Positions 45,520 to 55,370 are shown, numbered from the stretch's first letter. The stretch is 64,000 nucleotides of DNA from Erythrobacter ani (GCF_019204025.1 NZ_JAGSPB010000002.1:1-64000), one strand, 5' to 3'. Program-made: numbers and translations. Notes: generated from the letters alone by a model not told the origin.

Positions 45520-45861
45520 TCAGTTGCCGTTGCATTTCGCCAGCTTTTCGCCGGTCATTTCTTCGCCTTTGGCGGTGAAGCTGGTGATTTCACCAAATTC
45601 ACGGGCAAGGCCGCGGCAAATGCGGAGCGGGCGTGACGGGCCTTTGTTGGCGATGCAGGTAGTGTCCTTGCAAGCCCAGGCGACGCCGCCAGCTACGGCG
45701 CGGTTGCTTTCAACCGGCTGCGCCAGCTGCGCCGTGTAGTAAGCGCCGCTTTGCGCAGCGACAGGAGCCGGAGCGACAGCCACGCCAAACGTAAGGCCGG
45801 TATATGCGAGAGCCAGCACGAAGATCGAAAGACGGCTGGAACGGGGGAGGGAGAGGGTCAT
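45520..45861 (-). CDS. CC_3452-family small exported protein
   Basis: 113 residues from the ATG at 45861 with AAGGA 7 nt upstream; a TTG five codons earlier overlaps that site. Signal peptide (cleavage after 'PVAAQ'), then 'YYTAQLAQPVESNRAVAGGV', 'WACKDTTCIANKGPSRPLRI' and 'KLAKC' with conserved Cys residues. Family limited to Caulobacterales/Sphingomonadales relatives; function unknown. Divergent from the HxlR regulator. Confidence 0.85.
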   Translation of the reverse strand: MTLSLPRSSRLSIFVLALAYTGLTFGVAVAPAPVAAQSGAYYTAQLAQPVESNRAVAGGVAWACKDTTCIANKGPSRPLRICRGLAREFGEITSFTAKGEEMTGEKLAKCNGN

Positions 45862-45909
45862 CGTCGTTTCCTTCAAGGGGCGGGTGTAATTGCCTGTTTG
45901 TGCGAATCA

Positions 45910-45970
45910 GGTTTCAGATTAAAACCAGTTGCGAATCACTACCTATGCCATTAGGTTTCAGGTTGCAACT
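45910..45970. promoter_or_regulatory. Cluster of inverted repeats between CC_3452 and HxlR genes
   Basis: GGTTT...AAACC (45910-45926), ACCTA-TGCCAT-TAGGT (45941-45956) and AGTTGC...GCAACT (45927-45932 / 45965-45970), plus direct GTTTCAG copies 44 bp apart. These A+T-rich symmetric sites are plausible binding sites for the HxlR regulator and contain the promoters. Confidence 0.45.
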
Positions 45971-46072
45971 AAAAACTTAAATCCGGTGTTTGCCTCCGCC
46001 GTCCGCGCAATTCGTGCGCCATTTTGAGATTGCGGCGAATCGGGTTAGATAGGTTGCAGCAAGAGGACTGAT

Positions 46073-46624
46073 ATGGGCGACATGAGAGAACCACTGCGTG
46101 AGCTGATCGAATGCGGTCTGCCGCAAGCGCTTGAAGTTATGGGTGAACGTTGGTCGTTCATGATACTTCGGGCGAGCTTCAATGGGCTCAAACATTTCGA
46201 AGAGTTCCTGAGCGAGCTGGGGATCGCTCGAAATATCCTTTCGAATCGCCTCGCCAAACTTGTTGAGCACGGCATCCTCAAACGCGAACCGTGTGAGGAT
46301 GATCGCCGCAAAATCGAATATCGGCTGACGGAAAAAGGCTTCGACCTCCTTCCTGCCATGCTCGCCTTGCGTCAGTGGGGCCAGAAATACGGCACGGAAA
46401 TGACCGAGAATCCGGTGCTGGTCGACGAACGCGATCGCTTGCCGATCGGCCCTGTGTCTATACTTGGTCATGACGGACGGATCCTCTCGCATCAGGACTT
46501 GTGGCTGGTGAAACGCGAAGATCTCGGCAAACGCGCCGATGGTTCGATCGCTTCGCCGAGCGATGCCCTTCATGCCGGCGATGTCGTCGATCTCGACTCC
46601 GCCAAGAAGGCTGCCGCTGGCTGA
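46073..46624 (+). CDS. HxlR-family transcriptional regulator
   Basis: 183 residues. Winged helix: 'ALEVMGERWSFMILRASFNG', 'FEEFLSELGIARNILSNRLA', 'LVEHGILKREPCEDDRRKIE', 'YRLTEKGFDLLPAMLALRQW'. The C-terminal ~70 residues extend beyond the compact HxlR domain. A regulator with unknown signal. A small conserved gene overlaps its 3' end. Confidence 0.88.
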   Translation: MGDMREPLRELIECGLPQALEVMGERWSFMILRASFNGLKHFEEFLSELGIARNILSNRLAKLVEHGILKREPCEDDRRKIEYRLTEKGFDLLPAMLALRQWGQKYGTEMTENPVLVDERDRLPIGPVSILGHDGRILSHQDLWLVKREDLGKRADGSIASPSDALHAGDVVDLDSAKKAAAG

Positions 46625-46958
46625 GCCTGAAGGCCCGCCGACGACGCCGGACGGGCGTTACATCATTGTCAGAGGGCGACTCTGGCGTGCGAGCAATCCC
46701 GATCTTCCGGAAGATCGCCGTCAGGAACTCGTCGGTGATCTGATGGACGCGCGGCGCGGGGTCGCGGCTGCAAAGCGTGCAGGCGATGCGGCCGCCGAAA
46801 AAGCGGCTCGGGCCAGCGTTCATCTGACCAAGGTCGCTCTCGGAGAGCGCGGTCCCGTATGGTGGAATGACGGCGCGCCCGATCAAAACCGAAAGCTCGT
46901 GCATAACTCCACCTACGCAGGCTGGTGGGAAGCCCGCGAAGGCGCTAGCCCCGACTGA
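46539..46958 (+). CDS. Conserved hypothetical protein overlapping the HxlR gene
   Basis: Up to 139 residues; the true start is uncertain (ATGs at 46539, 46563, 46572 and 46581 all lie inside the HxlR gene). The conserved core '[20 protein letters not shown]', '[16 protein letters not shown]' and '[17 protein letters not shown]' recurs in many alphaproteobacteria. No signal or span; function unknown. It is out of frame with the HxlR gene, and codon use and the conserved block show the frame is real. Confidence 0.7.
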   Translation: MVRSLRRAMPFMPAMSSISTPPRRLPLAEPEGPPTTPDGRYIIVRGRLWRASNPDLPEDRRQELVGDLMDARRGVAAAKRAGDAAAEKAARASVHLTKVALGERGPVWWNDGAPDQNRKLVHNSTYAGWWEAREGASPD

Positions 46959-46992
46959 CCTTCTCAAATCCGGCAGCGGGACCGAACTGGCG

Positions 46993-48783
46993 ATGGATGC
47001 GGGCGTAAGCACCGATCTCGAAGAAATTCTGCGTACGACGTTTGGCTTCAGCGGGTTTCGTGGCCGGCAGGAAGCAGTTGTGGCGCGGATCATGCGTGGC
47101 GAGCATACCTGTGCGCTGATGCCGACGGGCGCGGGCAAGTCGCTTTGCTATCAACTGCCCGCAGTGGCCCGGCCCGGAACGGCCATCGTAATTTCGCCGC
47201 TCATCGCGTTGATGCACGACCAGATCCGCGCCGCCAGCGCCGTCGGGATCAGGGCCGCCTCGATGACTTCCGCGGATCACGACAATGCGGAGACTGCGCG
47301 GCGCTTGTGTGCAGGTGAGCTCGACCTGCTCTATGTCGCTCCCGAACGCGCCAACACGGCGTCGTTCCGGTCGCTGCTCGATGGCGCCGACATCTCGCTT
47401 TTTGCCATCGATGAGGCCCACTGCGTTTCGGAATGGGGGCATGATTTCCGGCCCGACTACCGGCAATTGAGGCCGCTTTTCGACCACTATCCGAATGTCC
47501 CGAAACTTGCGCTTACAGCGACGGCCGACGAGACGACCCGGAAAGATATACTGCGCCAGCTTGGGATCCCTGATGACGGCCTGATCGTCGCGGAGTTCGA
47601 CCGCCCCAACATCCGTTATTCGATTTTGCCGCGAAACAATGGCGCGAAGCAGATCACCGAATTCATCAGCCGCAACCCGGGCGCAGGTATTGTCTACGCC
47701 AATAGCCGCAAAGGGACCGAAGACCTTGCATCGCGCATTGCCGAAACGGGGCGTGCGGTCGGTGCTTATCATGCTGGTCTGCCACCCGAGCAGCGTGCAG
47801 CGGTGCAAGCCGAATTCGTACGCTCCGATGACATGGTGATGGTCGCGACCATCGCATTCGGCATGGGAATCGATAAACCCGACGTCCGTTTCGTCGTCCA
47901 TGCAGGCCTGCCGAAATCGATCGAGGCGTATTATCAGGAAACGGGCCGTGCCGGACGCGATGGCGATCCAGCGGAGGCGCAGCTGTTTTGGAGCGCAAAC
48001 GATTTCGCCAAGGCGCGTCAATGGCTCGGCGATGTCGAGGCTGACCGGCTTTCTGGCGAGCGTGCCCGGTTGAATGCGCTCGCCGCCTTGGTGGAGTCCG
48101 CGGGATGCCGCCGCGCGATCCTCCTGAAGCATTTCGGAGAAGAGCCGGCTGCGAAATGCGGCAATTGCGACAATTGCGAATGCCCGCCGAAGGTCATCGA
48201 TGTGACGGAAATCGCGCGCAAACTTTTAAGCGCTGTTTACCGGACCGGGCAGAGCTTCGGCATCGGTCACATCGAAAAGGTCTTGCTGGGCCGCGATGAT
48301 GACCGGGTGAGCCAGCGTGGGCATGACCGTCTCTCTGTATTCGGCATTCTCGAGCATGAGGAGGAGGCTGCGCTCCTGCGTCCGGTGATGCGTCACCTCA
48401 CGGCTCACGAAATGCTGGCAACGACTGAGCATGGTGGCCTGGCGCTTGGCGAAGCCGCCGTGCCAGTGCTGCGCGGCGAGCGGGCGGTGATGATCGCGGA
48501 GCCGCCCAGGAAATCGCGAAACGCACGCGGTCGTCGTTCGGGCCGGGAAGCCAATCCGGTGGGCGATCCGCTATTCGATGCACTGCGTGAAAAGCGCAAG
48601 GCGCTCGCCAGCGAACACGGCATCCCCGCCTACATCATCTTCCACGACAGCGTGCTGCGCGCGATGGCCAGCGAACGGCCAGCTTCGTTAGAGGCCTTGG
48701 CTCAGATCCAGGGGATCGGCGCGAAAAAGCATGAGAATTACGGGAAGCAATTCTTCGATGTGATCCGCGCCTTCGCCGCCTAG
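46993..48783 (+). CDS. recQ: ATP-dependent DNA helicase RecQ
   Basis: 596 residues from the ATG at 46993; upstream codons overlap the preceding gene. Motif I '[16 protein letters not shown]', motif II '[20 protein letters not shown]', motif VI '[12 protein letters not shown]', zinc-binding Cys set ending '[12 protein letters not shown]', RQC domain and a C-terminal HRDC ('[19 protein letters not shown]'). 3'-5' helicase acting in recombination repair. Confidence 0.96.
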   Translation: MDAGVSTDLEEILRTTFGFSGFRGRQEAVVARIMRGEHTCALMPTGAGKSLCYQLPAVARPGTAIVISPLIALMHDQIRAASAVGIRAASMTSADHDNAETARRLCAGELDLLYVAPERANTASFRSLLDGADISLFAIDEAHCVSEWGHDFRPDYRQLRPLFDHYPNVPKLALTATADETTRKDILRQLGIPDDGLIVAEFDRPNIRYSILPRNNGAKQITEFISRNPGAGIVYANSRKGTEDLASRIAETGRAVGAYHAGLPPEQRAAVQAEFVRSDDMVMVATIAFGMGIDKPDVRFVVHAGLPKSIEAYYQETGRAGRDGDPAEAQLFWSANDFAKARQWLGDVEADRLSGERARLNALAALVESAGCRRAILLKHFGEEPAAKCGNCDNCECPPKVIDVTEIARKLLSAVYRTGQSFGIGHIEKVLLGRDDDRVSQRGHDRLSVFGILEHEEEAALLRPVMRHLTAHEMLATTEHGGLALGEAAVPVLRGERAVMIAEPPRKSRNARGRRSGREANPVGDPLFDALREKRKALASEHGIPAYIIFHDSVLRAMASERPASLEALAQIQGIGAKKHENYGKQFFDVIRAFAA

Positions 48784-48797
48784 AGCGGGTTCGCAGA

Positions 48798-49604
48798 TCA
48801 TGGCCGCGCGACGTAATCGATCCTGATCCGCACCCATGATCCCACTTGGGAACGGCCGCCAACTGTCGCGGGACGGACGCGGAACTGCCAGGCAGCGGCC
48901 AAAACTGCGCGTCCGATTTGCGAACCCGGCGGCGTCTCGCCCAGCAATTCGCAATCTTCTACGTAGAAATCGGGGACAGTCCGGCACACGATCATGGCCG
49001 CGCCCGGACCGGTGGCGGTCGAAAGGTAGCCTGCAAGCTCACCATCGGTCGGCTCGCGATACCACCGCGCCGCATACAACGGTTCGCCATTGGGAGCATT
49101 CCCGACGCGCTGGCTGTCGACTGAGCTTGATGATCCGGTGCTGGGCGGCCCGTATGATCGGGCTGGCCGCGCAGGTGCTGCGGGCGGCGGTGCAGGAGGC
49201 TGAGCGGGTGGAGCGGGTGCCGGGACGGGCAAGACGACGGCGGGCGGTTGCGCGACAGGCGGCGCGGGCTGCTCCGGTACGGGTTCGGGCGGCACTTCGG
49301 GCGCGGGCTGCTGCGGGGTCTCGGGTGCAGGCGGCGCTTCGGCAGGGGGAGGCGCTTCCTCCACGGCGGGTTCGGGCTCCGTGGTAGGATCAATTGCGGA
49401 GAATGTCGTGAGCGTCTCTTCCGCCTCAGGTTCACCGATTATCTCCGCGCCAAGAGAGAATAGCAGCGCAATGATCAGCGCCTCGATAATCAGCGCCGCG
49501 GCAAGGCCGAAAACCCGCCGATCGATGTTGCGATCCTGCAAAACGCTCAGCAGACCGGGCCGCTGCGCAGCTTCGGATGCGTCAGGTGAAGGGGTTGATG
49601 CCAT
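48798..49604 (-). CDS. TonB-like energy transducer
   Basis: 268 residues. One N-terminal span (~32-52, 'FGLAAALIIEALIIALLFSL'), a ~100-residue Pro/Ala/Glu-rich periplasmic linker, and a C-terminal beta domain with 'AAWQFRVRPATVGGRSQVGS' and 'WVRIRIDY' as in TonB C-termini. No exbB/exbD next to it. May energise a TonB-dependent receptor elsewhere. Confidence 0.78.
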   Translation of the reverse strand: MASTPSPDASEAAQRPGLLSVLQDRNIDRRVFGLAAALIIEALIIALLFSLGAEIIGEPEAEETLTTFSAIDPTTEPEPAVEEAPPPAEAPPAPETPQQPAPEVPPEPVPEQPAPPVAQPPAVVLPVPAPAPPAQPPAPPPAAPARPARSYGPPSTGSSSSVDSQRVGNAPNGEPLYAARWYREPTDGELAGYLSTATGPGAAMIVCRTVPDFYVEDCELLGETPPGSQIGRAVLAAAWQFRVRPATVGGRSQVGSWVRIRIDYVARP

Positions 49605-49688
49605 GCGCTCCGTAGGCCGACTCGCGGGGTAGGGGGCAAAGCGCTAACACGGTTCGGCCTTACGCTGCGATGAATCTTTCGCGGCGGC

Positions 49689-51185
49689 TCAGCCGCGACC
49701 GATCATTTGCCGGTAAGACAGCGCCTCTGCGATATGCGCGCGTCCGACATCGCGCGTTCCGGCAAGATCGGCGATGGTGCGCGCGACGCGCAGCATCCGG
49801 GTGTAACTGCGTGCGGACAGGCGCAGTTTTTCCGCCGCCTGCATCAGCAAATGCTTCCCCGCATCGTCGGGCGCGGCGAACCGCTCCAGCTTTTCGCCAT
49901 CAAGTTCCGCATTCGAACGCACGCCCCGCTCTCCGCTCAGCGCGCGCGCCGTTGCCACGCGCCGGGCCACGCGATCCGAACCCTCAGCCGCTGGAGGAAG
50001 GCTAAGATCCGCCGCGCTGACTGCCCCAACTTCGACATGCAAATCGATCCGGTCGAGCAAAGGGCCGGACAGGCGGGCCTGGTATTCGCTCGCGCAGCGC
50101 GGCCCGCGAGAGCAAGTGTGGCCGGGCTCTCCCGCATGGCCGCAGCGACAAGGGTTCATGGCCGCGACAAGCTGTACGCGCGCAGGGAAAGTGACGTGCG
50201 CATTGGCGCGTGCGACATCGACCTGTCCGGTTTCGAGCGGCTGGCGCAGCGAATCCAGCACTGGCCGCTGGAATTCCGGCAGTTCGTCGAGGAACAGCAC
50301 GCCCAAGTGCGCGAGGCTGACTTCGCCTGGGCGCACTTTGAGGCCGCCGCCGGTCAGCGCCGCCATGCTGGCCGAATGATGCGGCGCGCGGAATGGTCGG
50401 GCCCGGCTGATCCGACCAGCGTCGAGCAGGCCCGCGACCGATTGCACCATCGAAACCTCTAGCGCTTCTGTCGGCGAAAGTTCGGGCAGGATACCGGGCA
50501 GGCAGCTCGCGAGCAGGCTCTTGCCCGATCCCGGCGGCCCCATCATCAGCATATTGTGCCCGCCAGCAGCAGCGATCTCGAGCGCGCGTTTGGCGGTTTC
50601 CTGTCCCTTCACCTGTTTGAGGTCGGTCACTGGCGGCGCTTCTGCCACGTCCCCGCGCTCCGGCTCATCCAGCACCTGCGTGCCTTTTAGATGCCCGAGT
50701 AAACCGGAAAGATCGCACGGGGCCAGCACGGGCACGCCGCTCGCCCATTTCGCCTCCGAACCCTGATCGGCCGGGCAGATCAGACCTGCATCCGCCTCGC
50801 TTGCATGGAGCGCGGCTATTAGGACGCCTGGGCTGGCGACGATCCTGCCGTCGAGCGATAGCTCCCCGACTGCTATCCAGTCACCCAATTGTTCGGCATC
50901 GGTCACGCCCATGGCCGCAAGCAGGGCCAAGGCAATCGGTAGGTCGTAATGCGAGCCGTCCTTGGGCAGGTCGGCAGGCGACAGGTTGATCGTGATCCGC
51001 TTGGGCGGAAGCGCGAGCCCCATCGCAGCCAAAGCGGCCTGAACCCTTTCGCGGCTTTCACTAACCGCTTTGTCCGGCAAGCCGACAATCGAGAATCGCG
51101 GTAGGCCCGATGCAACCTGGCATTGCACCTCGACTTGGCGCGCATCGAGACCGAGATAGGCCACAGTCCTAACCAGCGCTACCAA
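49689..51185 (-). CDS. YifB-family Mg-chelatase-like AAA ATPase (ComM)
   Basis: 498 residues. N-terminal ChlI-like domain 'LGLDARQVEVQCQVASGLPR' and 'ITINLSPADLPKDGSHYDLP', Walker A 'MGPPGSGKSLLASCLPGI', 'LGVLFLDELPEFQRPVLDSL' (Walker B), and a C-terminal Mg_chelatase_C. ComM-type helicases promote branch migration during natural transformation. Divergent from rpmH. Confidence 0.93.
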   Translation of the reverse strand: MVALVRTVAYLGLDARQVEVQCQVASGLPRFSIVGLPDKAVSESRERVQAALAAMGLALPPKRITINLSPADLPKDGSHYDLPIALALLAAMGVTDAEQLGDWIAVGELSLDGRIVASPGVLIAALHASEADAGLICPADQGSEAKWASGVPVLAPCDLSGLLGHLKGTQVLDEPERGDVAEAPPVTDLKQVKGQETAKRALEIAAAGGHNMLMMGPPGSGKSLLASCLPGILPELSPTEALEVSMVQSVAGLLDAGRISRARPFRAPHHSASMAALTGGGLKVRPGEVSLAHLGVLFLDELPEFQRPVLDSLRQPLETGQVDVARANAHVTFPARVQLVAAMNPCRCGHAGEPGHTCSRGPRCASEYQARLSGPLLDRIDLHVEVGAVSAADLSLPPAAEGSDRVARRVATARALSGERGVRSNAELDGEKLERFAAPDDAGKHLLMQAAEKLRLSARSYTRMLRVARTIADLAGTRDVGRAHIAEALSYRQMIGRG

Positions 51186-51509
51186 AGTAAATCCTCGTGT
51201 GATTTGCGACCTTTATACTTACGGTATTGCAGCGCTCGTTGCAGATTGTCGAGCAAATAGAAACGCTTTTGCCGGAGCAGGCTGCTTTTCGCGATGTCAT
51301 GCGCTGCGCCTGCGGGCATGCGGTTCGGGCGCGGTTTTGTGACGATCGCGCCAGCCCGATAATGCGCTTCGCGGCTTGACTCGTTCACCGCTATCCCATA
51401 GTGGCGCGCGCCTGACAGACTGCCTTTTGCGGTGGTCGCTATTTATCGATGAGCAGCCGGAGACGTTAATCCCGGCCTCGGCTTGTCGAACCAGTTTATC
51501 GAGGACGAT
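51186..51509. promoter_or_regulatory. Divergent region between yifB and rpmH
   Basis: 324 bp without a gene. A TTGACT (51376-51381) with CATAGT (51397-51402) after 15 bp is a possible, short-spaced rpmH promoter. Little else stands out. Confidence 0.3.
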
Positions 51510-51644
51510 ATGAAGCGGACTTTTCAGCCTAGCAATCTCGTGCGTGCCCGTCGGCACGGCTTTTTCGCGCGCAAGGCCACCACGGGTGGCCGTAAAGTGC
51601 TTCGCGCGCGCCGGAAGCGTGGCCGCAAGAAACTCTGCGCTTAA
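51510..51644 (+). CDS. rpmH: 50S ribosomal protein L34
   Basis: 44 residues from the ATG at 51510 with GAGGA 5-6 nt upstream. '[20 protein letters not shown]' and '[20 protein letters not shown]' are the universal L34 sequence. First gene of the rpmH-rnpA-yidD-yidC-engB cluster. Confidence 0.98.
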   Translation: MKRTFQPSNLVRARRHGFFARKATTGGRKVLRARRKRGRKKLCA

Positions 51645-51729
51645 TCTGTTTTCCGCACGTCCTCCGGCGTGCGAAATCCTCGCCTATGCGACCTTGCGGT
51701 CGCATCGATGCGGGCGGCCAGTCGGCCTA

Positions 51730-51752
51730 ACGGGCTCCTTGCGGGAGCCCGT
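51730..51752 (+). other. Perfect hairpin in the long rpmH-rnpA spacer
   Basis: ACGGGCTCC (51730-51738) / GGAGCCCGT (51744-51752) forms a 9-bp stem with a 5-nt loop and no T-run. It sits in the 225-bp gap between rpmH and rnpA and could be an attenuator or an RNA-processing site. Confidence 0.5.
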
Positions 51753-51869
51753 ATGTATTTGAGGGCGTCTGGCTTGGCGGCGGAGCACGCCCCGGACGGC
51801 CGCAAGCGCGACCGCGCTGCGGAAAATAAAGATTCGGGCAGCCGAAACGCTTCGGCTAAAATCTGATCC

Positions 51870-52256
51870 ATGATCCAAGTCCTTACCAAGCGTGCCGATT
51901 TCATCGCCGCCAACAAGGGGCTTCGTAATGCCCGGCCCGGTTTCGTGTTGCTAACGGTGCCGAACGGCGGGAAGGGCATTCGCTATGGGATCACGGTCAC
52001 CAAGAAGATCGGCAATGCTGTCGTACGCAACCGGATGAAACGACGTTTTCGCGAGCTCCTTCGGGCTGCTCTACCGGACGGGGGACTGATCGATCACGAC
52101 CATGTCCTGATCGGGCGGTCCGGCGGCATCGAGCGGGAATTCAAGACGATGGCCGATGAGCTGGACCGCGCTCTGGAGCGAGCGCGAGAGGGAAAATCGG
52201 ATCCGGGCCGTTCTCGCAGGCCGCGCCGTGGAAATAGAAAGGTCGGGGGACAATGA
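51870..52256 (+). CDS. rnpA: Ribonuclease P protein component
   Basis: 128 residues. '[17 protein letters not shown]', '[20 protein letters not shown]' and '[13 protein letters not shown]' carry the RNR motif ([10 protein letters not shown]). It pairs with RNase P RNA for tRNA 5' maturation. The basic tail of ~20 residues is longer than usual. Stop overlaps the yidD start. Confidence 0.95.
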   Translation: MIQVLTKRADFIAANKGLRNARPGFVLLTVPNGGKGIRYGITVTKKIGNAVVRNRMKRRFRELLRAALPDGGLIDHDHVLIGRSGGIEREFKTMADELDRALERAREGKSDPGRSRRPRRGNRKVGGQ

Positions 52257-52462
52257 AATACATCATGATCGCCATTGCCCGCGCCTGGCAGCTCGGACCA
52301 TCGCTGATCCTGCCACCGACCTGCCGCTACTCCCCGTCCTGCAGCCAATACGCGATCGAGGCCTTGCGCAAATATGGCGCGCTCAAGGGTGGATGGCTGA
52401 CGCTAAAGCGGCTAGGGCGCTGCCATCCATGGGGCGGGCATGGACACGACCCCGTGCCGTGA
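52253..52462 (+). CDS. yidD: Membrane protein insertion efficiency factor YidD
   Basis: 69 residues; ATG overlaps the rnpA TGA. '[20 protein letters not shown]' with three conserved Cys, and '[20 protein letters not shown]'. Small membrane-associated helper of YidC insertion. Confidence 0.95.
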   Translation: MKYIMIAIARAWQLGPSLILPPTCRYSPSCSQYAIEALRKYGALKGGWLTLKRLGRCHPWGGHGHDPVP

Positions 52463-52531
52463 CCGCACCATAGAATTCTGCACTGTAGTATCTATATAAC
52501 ACAGCATTCGACGACTTAACGGGATTTCATC

Positions 52532-54313
52532 TTGGACAATCAGCGCAATCTCCTGCTCGCCGTCGCGCTTTCCGGCCTGCTTATCCTCGGCTGGGATTTC
52601 GCGATGCGAACCTTCTATCCGGAGGCTTCTCTTTCCGCGCCCACCGCAGCCGTGGAACCTGCCGCGCAAACAAGTGCGGGGTCCGCGCCTGGCACTACGA
52701 CGGTCGCCGCCGATCTCCCCGAAGGTGCAGAAATGCCGAGCGGTCCGATAGACCTATCCGCTGCGCTGGCCGATCCCAACCGCGTGGTGATCGAAACGCC
52801 GAAACTGGCCGGATCGATCAACCTCCAGGGCGCGCGGATCGACGATATCGTGCTCAAGGATTACCGGCAGAGCGTCGATAAGGATAGCGGCCCGGTTCGT
52901 CTCTTCGCGCCCGAACGGACCGACAATCAGTACTTCGCCGAGTTCGGCTTTGTTGTTGGCGGAGAGCGCATTTCATCGAGCGAGCTATGGCAGGCGGATG
53001 GCGAGCGTCTGACGCCGCAGACGCCTGTGACGCTGTCCCGCACTGACGAGGACGGACGCACCTACCGGATCGCGCTGTCGATCGATGAGAATTATATGAT
53101 CACGGCGGACCAATCGGTCGACAATGCATCCGGCAATGCCGCCATCATTCAGCCCTTCGCTCTCATCAAGCGGGATACCCGCAATGCATCGCCAGACGAG
53201 TTCATCGTTCATTCGGGGCCCGTCGGTGTGTTCGGTGGGACGCTGCACGACCCTAACAGCTACGAAGAACTGGCAGAGATCGGCCGCGACACGCCTGAAG
53301 GGGCTGCCTCTTGGCTCGGCTTTACCGACCGGTACTGGCATTCCGCGCTTATCCCGGGCGATGGTGCCGTCGACAATGCAGGCTTCCGCTCGCTCGGTGA
53401 CCGCCTGTTCCGCAGCGACCTCATTTACGACGCGCAGACCATCCCTGCCGGCGCTACACTGTCGCAGACGACCCAGTTGTTTGCCGGGGCAAAGAACAGC
53501 GTGATCCTCGACGAATACGAGGACACCGGCATTACCTATTTCGGCAAGGCGATTTCGTGGGGCTGGTTCGAATGGTTCGAGAAACCGCTGCTCTGGCTCT
53601 TGCGTACGCTCAACGAACTGGTCGGCAATTTCGGCATCGCCATCATCCTGTTGACGGTCGTAGTCCGCGCGCTGATGTTCCCCATCGCGCAAAAGGGGTT
53701 TGCCTCGATGGCGTCGATGAAGGCGATCCAGCCGAAAATGAAAGCCGTCCAGGAACGTTACAAGGACGACAAGCAGAAGCAGCAGCAGGAGATCATGAAG
53801 CTGTACAAGGAGGAGAAGGTCAACCCGGTTGCCGGTTGCCTTCCCATGCTGCTGCAAATTCCGATCTTCTTCGCGCTGTACAAGGTGCTGATCCTCTCGA
53901 TCGAAATGCGACACGAGCCATTCATCGATTTCTGGATCAAGGATCTGTCCGCACCCGATCCGTGGACCATCCTTAACCTCGGCGGATTACTGCCATTTGC
54001 GGTTCCGGGCTTCCTTGGGATCGGTGTGCTGGCCGTCCTGCTTGGCGTGACGATGTGGCTCACCTTCAAGCTGAACCCGTCGGTGATGGACCCGATGCAG
54101 CAGAAAATCTTCAACTTCATGCCTTGGATCCTGATGTTCGTGATGGCGCCCTTTGCGGCCGGATTGCTGCTCTACTGGGTAACTTCCAACCTGCTGACTG
54201 TCGCGCAGCAGAGCTACCTTTATTCCAAGCATCCGCAGTTGAAAGCGCAGGCGGCAAAGGACAAGGCTGAGCTGGAGAAGAAGAAGGCCAAGGAAGAAAA
54301 GAGCAAGGCGTGA
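52532..54313 (+). CDS. yidC: Membrane protein insertase YidC
   Basis: 593 residues from a TTG at 52532 (GGGA upstream). N-terminal span, a large periplasmic beta domain (~80-340), and the conserved insertase core 'FGIAIILLTVVVRALMFPIA' with its hydrophilic-groove Arg. 'PVAGCLPMLLQIPIFFALYK' and three more spans follow, then a Lys-rich tail. Inserts and folds inner-membrane proteins with or without Sec. Overlaps engB by 4 bp. Confidence 0.97.
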   Translation: MDNQRNLLLAVALSGLLILGWDFAMRTFYPEASLSAPTAAVEPAAQTSAGSAPGTTTVAADLPEGAEMPSGPIDLSAALADPNRVVIETPKLAGSINLQGARIDDIVLKDYRQSVDKDSGPVRLFAPERTDNQYFAEFGFVVGGERISSSELWQADGERLTPQTPVTLSRTDEDGRTYRIALSIDENYMITADQSVDNASGNAAIIQPFALIKRDTRNASPDEFIVHSGPVGVFGGTLHDPNSYEELAEIGRDTPEGAASWLGFTDRYWHSALIPGDGAVDNAGFRSLGDRLFRSDLIYDAQTIPAGATLSQTTQLFAGAKNSVILDEYEDTGITYFGKAISWGWFEWFEKPLLWLLRTLNELVGNFGIAIILLTVVVRALMFPIAQKGFASMASMKAIQPKMKAVQERYKDDKQKQQQEIMKLYKEEKVNPVAGCLPMLLQIPIFFALYKVLILSIEMRHEPFIDFWIKDLSAPDPWTILNLGGLLPFAVPGFLGIGVLAVLLGVTMWLTFKLNPSVMDPMQQKIFNFMPWILMFVMAPFAAGLLLYWVTSNLLTVAQQSYLYSKHPQLKAQAAKDKAELEKKKAKEEKSKA

Positions 54314-54999
54314 GCGAGGCCGAACTCTCCAACGCGGAAATCGAAGAACGCGCACGACAGCGCCGCGAAAAGCAGGCTGCGCGCCTTTTTTCGGGACGTG
54401 TGGATTTTCTGTTGTCCGCACCGCAGCTCAAATTCCTGCCCGAACCAACCGTCCCGGAAATCGCGTTTTGCGGACGGAGCAATGTCGGCAAGTCGTCGCT
54501 GCTGAATGCCCTCACGATGCGCAGATCCATCGCGCGCGCATCGGTGACGCCGGGCCGGACGCAGGAGCTCAACTATTTCGAGGTTGGCGATCCCACGCAA
54601 ATCCGGCTGGTTGACATGCCGGGCTACGGTTTTGCCAAGGCGCCCGTATCGGTTGTCGACAAATGGAAAAAGCTGGTGCGCAGCTATTTGCGCGGACGGC
54701 AGGTTCTGGCGCGCAATCTGGTGTTGGTGGACAGCCGCCACGGGTTGAAGGACGTGGACCGCGAGATGATGACCATGCTGGACGAGGCCGCGGTGGGATA
54801 CCGGATCGTCCTGACCAAAACCGACAAGATCAAGGCGAGCGCGCTCGAACAAGTGGCGGGCAAGGTGGCGGAGGAATCCCGCAAGCACCCCGCCGCCTAT
54901 CCCGAACTGCACCTCACCAGCGCGGAGAAGGGGATGGGGATCGATGCGTTACGGGCGGCATTGGTTGCAGATGCTTTGGGTGAGGGGTGGTTCTCTTAA
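54310..54999 (+). CDS. engB: Ribosome biogenesis GTP-binding protein EngB/YihA
   Basis: 229 residues from a GTG at 54310. G1 'FCGRSNVGKSSLLNALT', G2 'ASVTPGRTQELNYF', G3 'LVDMPGYGFAK', G4 'VLTKTDKI', G5 'LTSAEKGMG'. Essential GTPase of large-subunit assembly. Its stop overlaps the convergent NTF2-like gene by 4 bp. Confidence 0.96.
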   Translation: MSEAELSNAEIEERARQRREKQAARLFSGRVDFLLSAPQLKFLPEPTVPEIAFCGRSNVGKSSLLNALTMRRSIARASVTPGRTQELNYFEVGDPTQIRLVDMPGYGFAKAPVSVVDKWKKLVRSYLRGRQVLARNLVLVDSRHGLKDVDREMMTMLDEAAVGYRIVLTKTDKIKASALEQVAGKVAEESRKHPAAYPELHLTSAEKGMGIDALRAALVADALGEGWFS

Positions 55000-55370
55000 A
55001 GCGCGAGCACTGCTGTATCGAAGATCACATATTCCTCCACCGCCATGCCGTTTTTGATGCGGAAGCGATCGACCCCGACATACTCCCGGCGTTCTCCGGA
55101 AATGATCGCTGCAGTTTTCCAATGAATGTAGAGCAGATCGTCGTTGCCGGCACAGTCCAACGGCGTCACTTCCAGACCTTCGAAGCTGTCCAGCGTTCCT
55201 TGCATGGCGTGGATGTATTCGGCGCCTGAGAATGTGCCCTGGCCGGAAAAGTGAATGGTCGCGTCAGGTGATATGATTTCGGCCACGCGCTCGCCTGACG
55301 GGTCCGCCCAGAAGGATTTGAAGCGCTTGTAAAAGTCCCGGTGCTCGGCGCTCAATTCGGACTGGTTCAT
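54996..55370 (-). CDS. NTF2/SnoaL-like family protein
   Basis: 124 residues, no signal peptide. A small alpha+beta cone fold is suggested by 'HRDFYKRFKSFWADPSGERV', 'ISPDATIHFSGQGTFSGAEY' and 'REYVGVDRFRIKNGMAVEEY'. May be a small enzyme or ligand binder; no catalytic assignment. Divergent from the MarR-type regulator with the palindromic operator between them. Confidence 0.78.
   Translation of the reverse strand: MNQSELSAEHRDFYKRFKSFWADPSGERVAEIISPDATIHFSGQGTFSGAEYIHAMQGTLDSFEGLEVTPLDCAGNDDLLYIHWKTAAIISGERREYVGVDRFRIKNGMAVEEYVIFDTAVLAL

Noticed and set aside
46945-48132. 395-codon minus-strand frame opposite recQ
   Set aside because: Antisense shadow; no motif and no ribosome site.
51669-51866. 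65-codon frame between rpmH and rnpA
   Set aside because: No ribosome site or family features, and it spans a hairpin.
52985-53914. 309-codon minus-strand frame opposite yidC
   Set aside because: Antisense shadow with biased composition.
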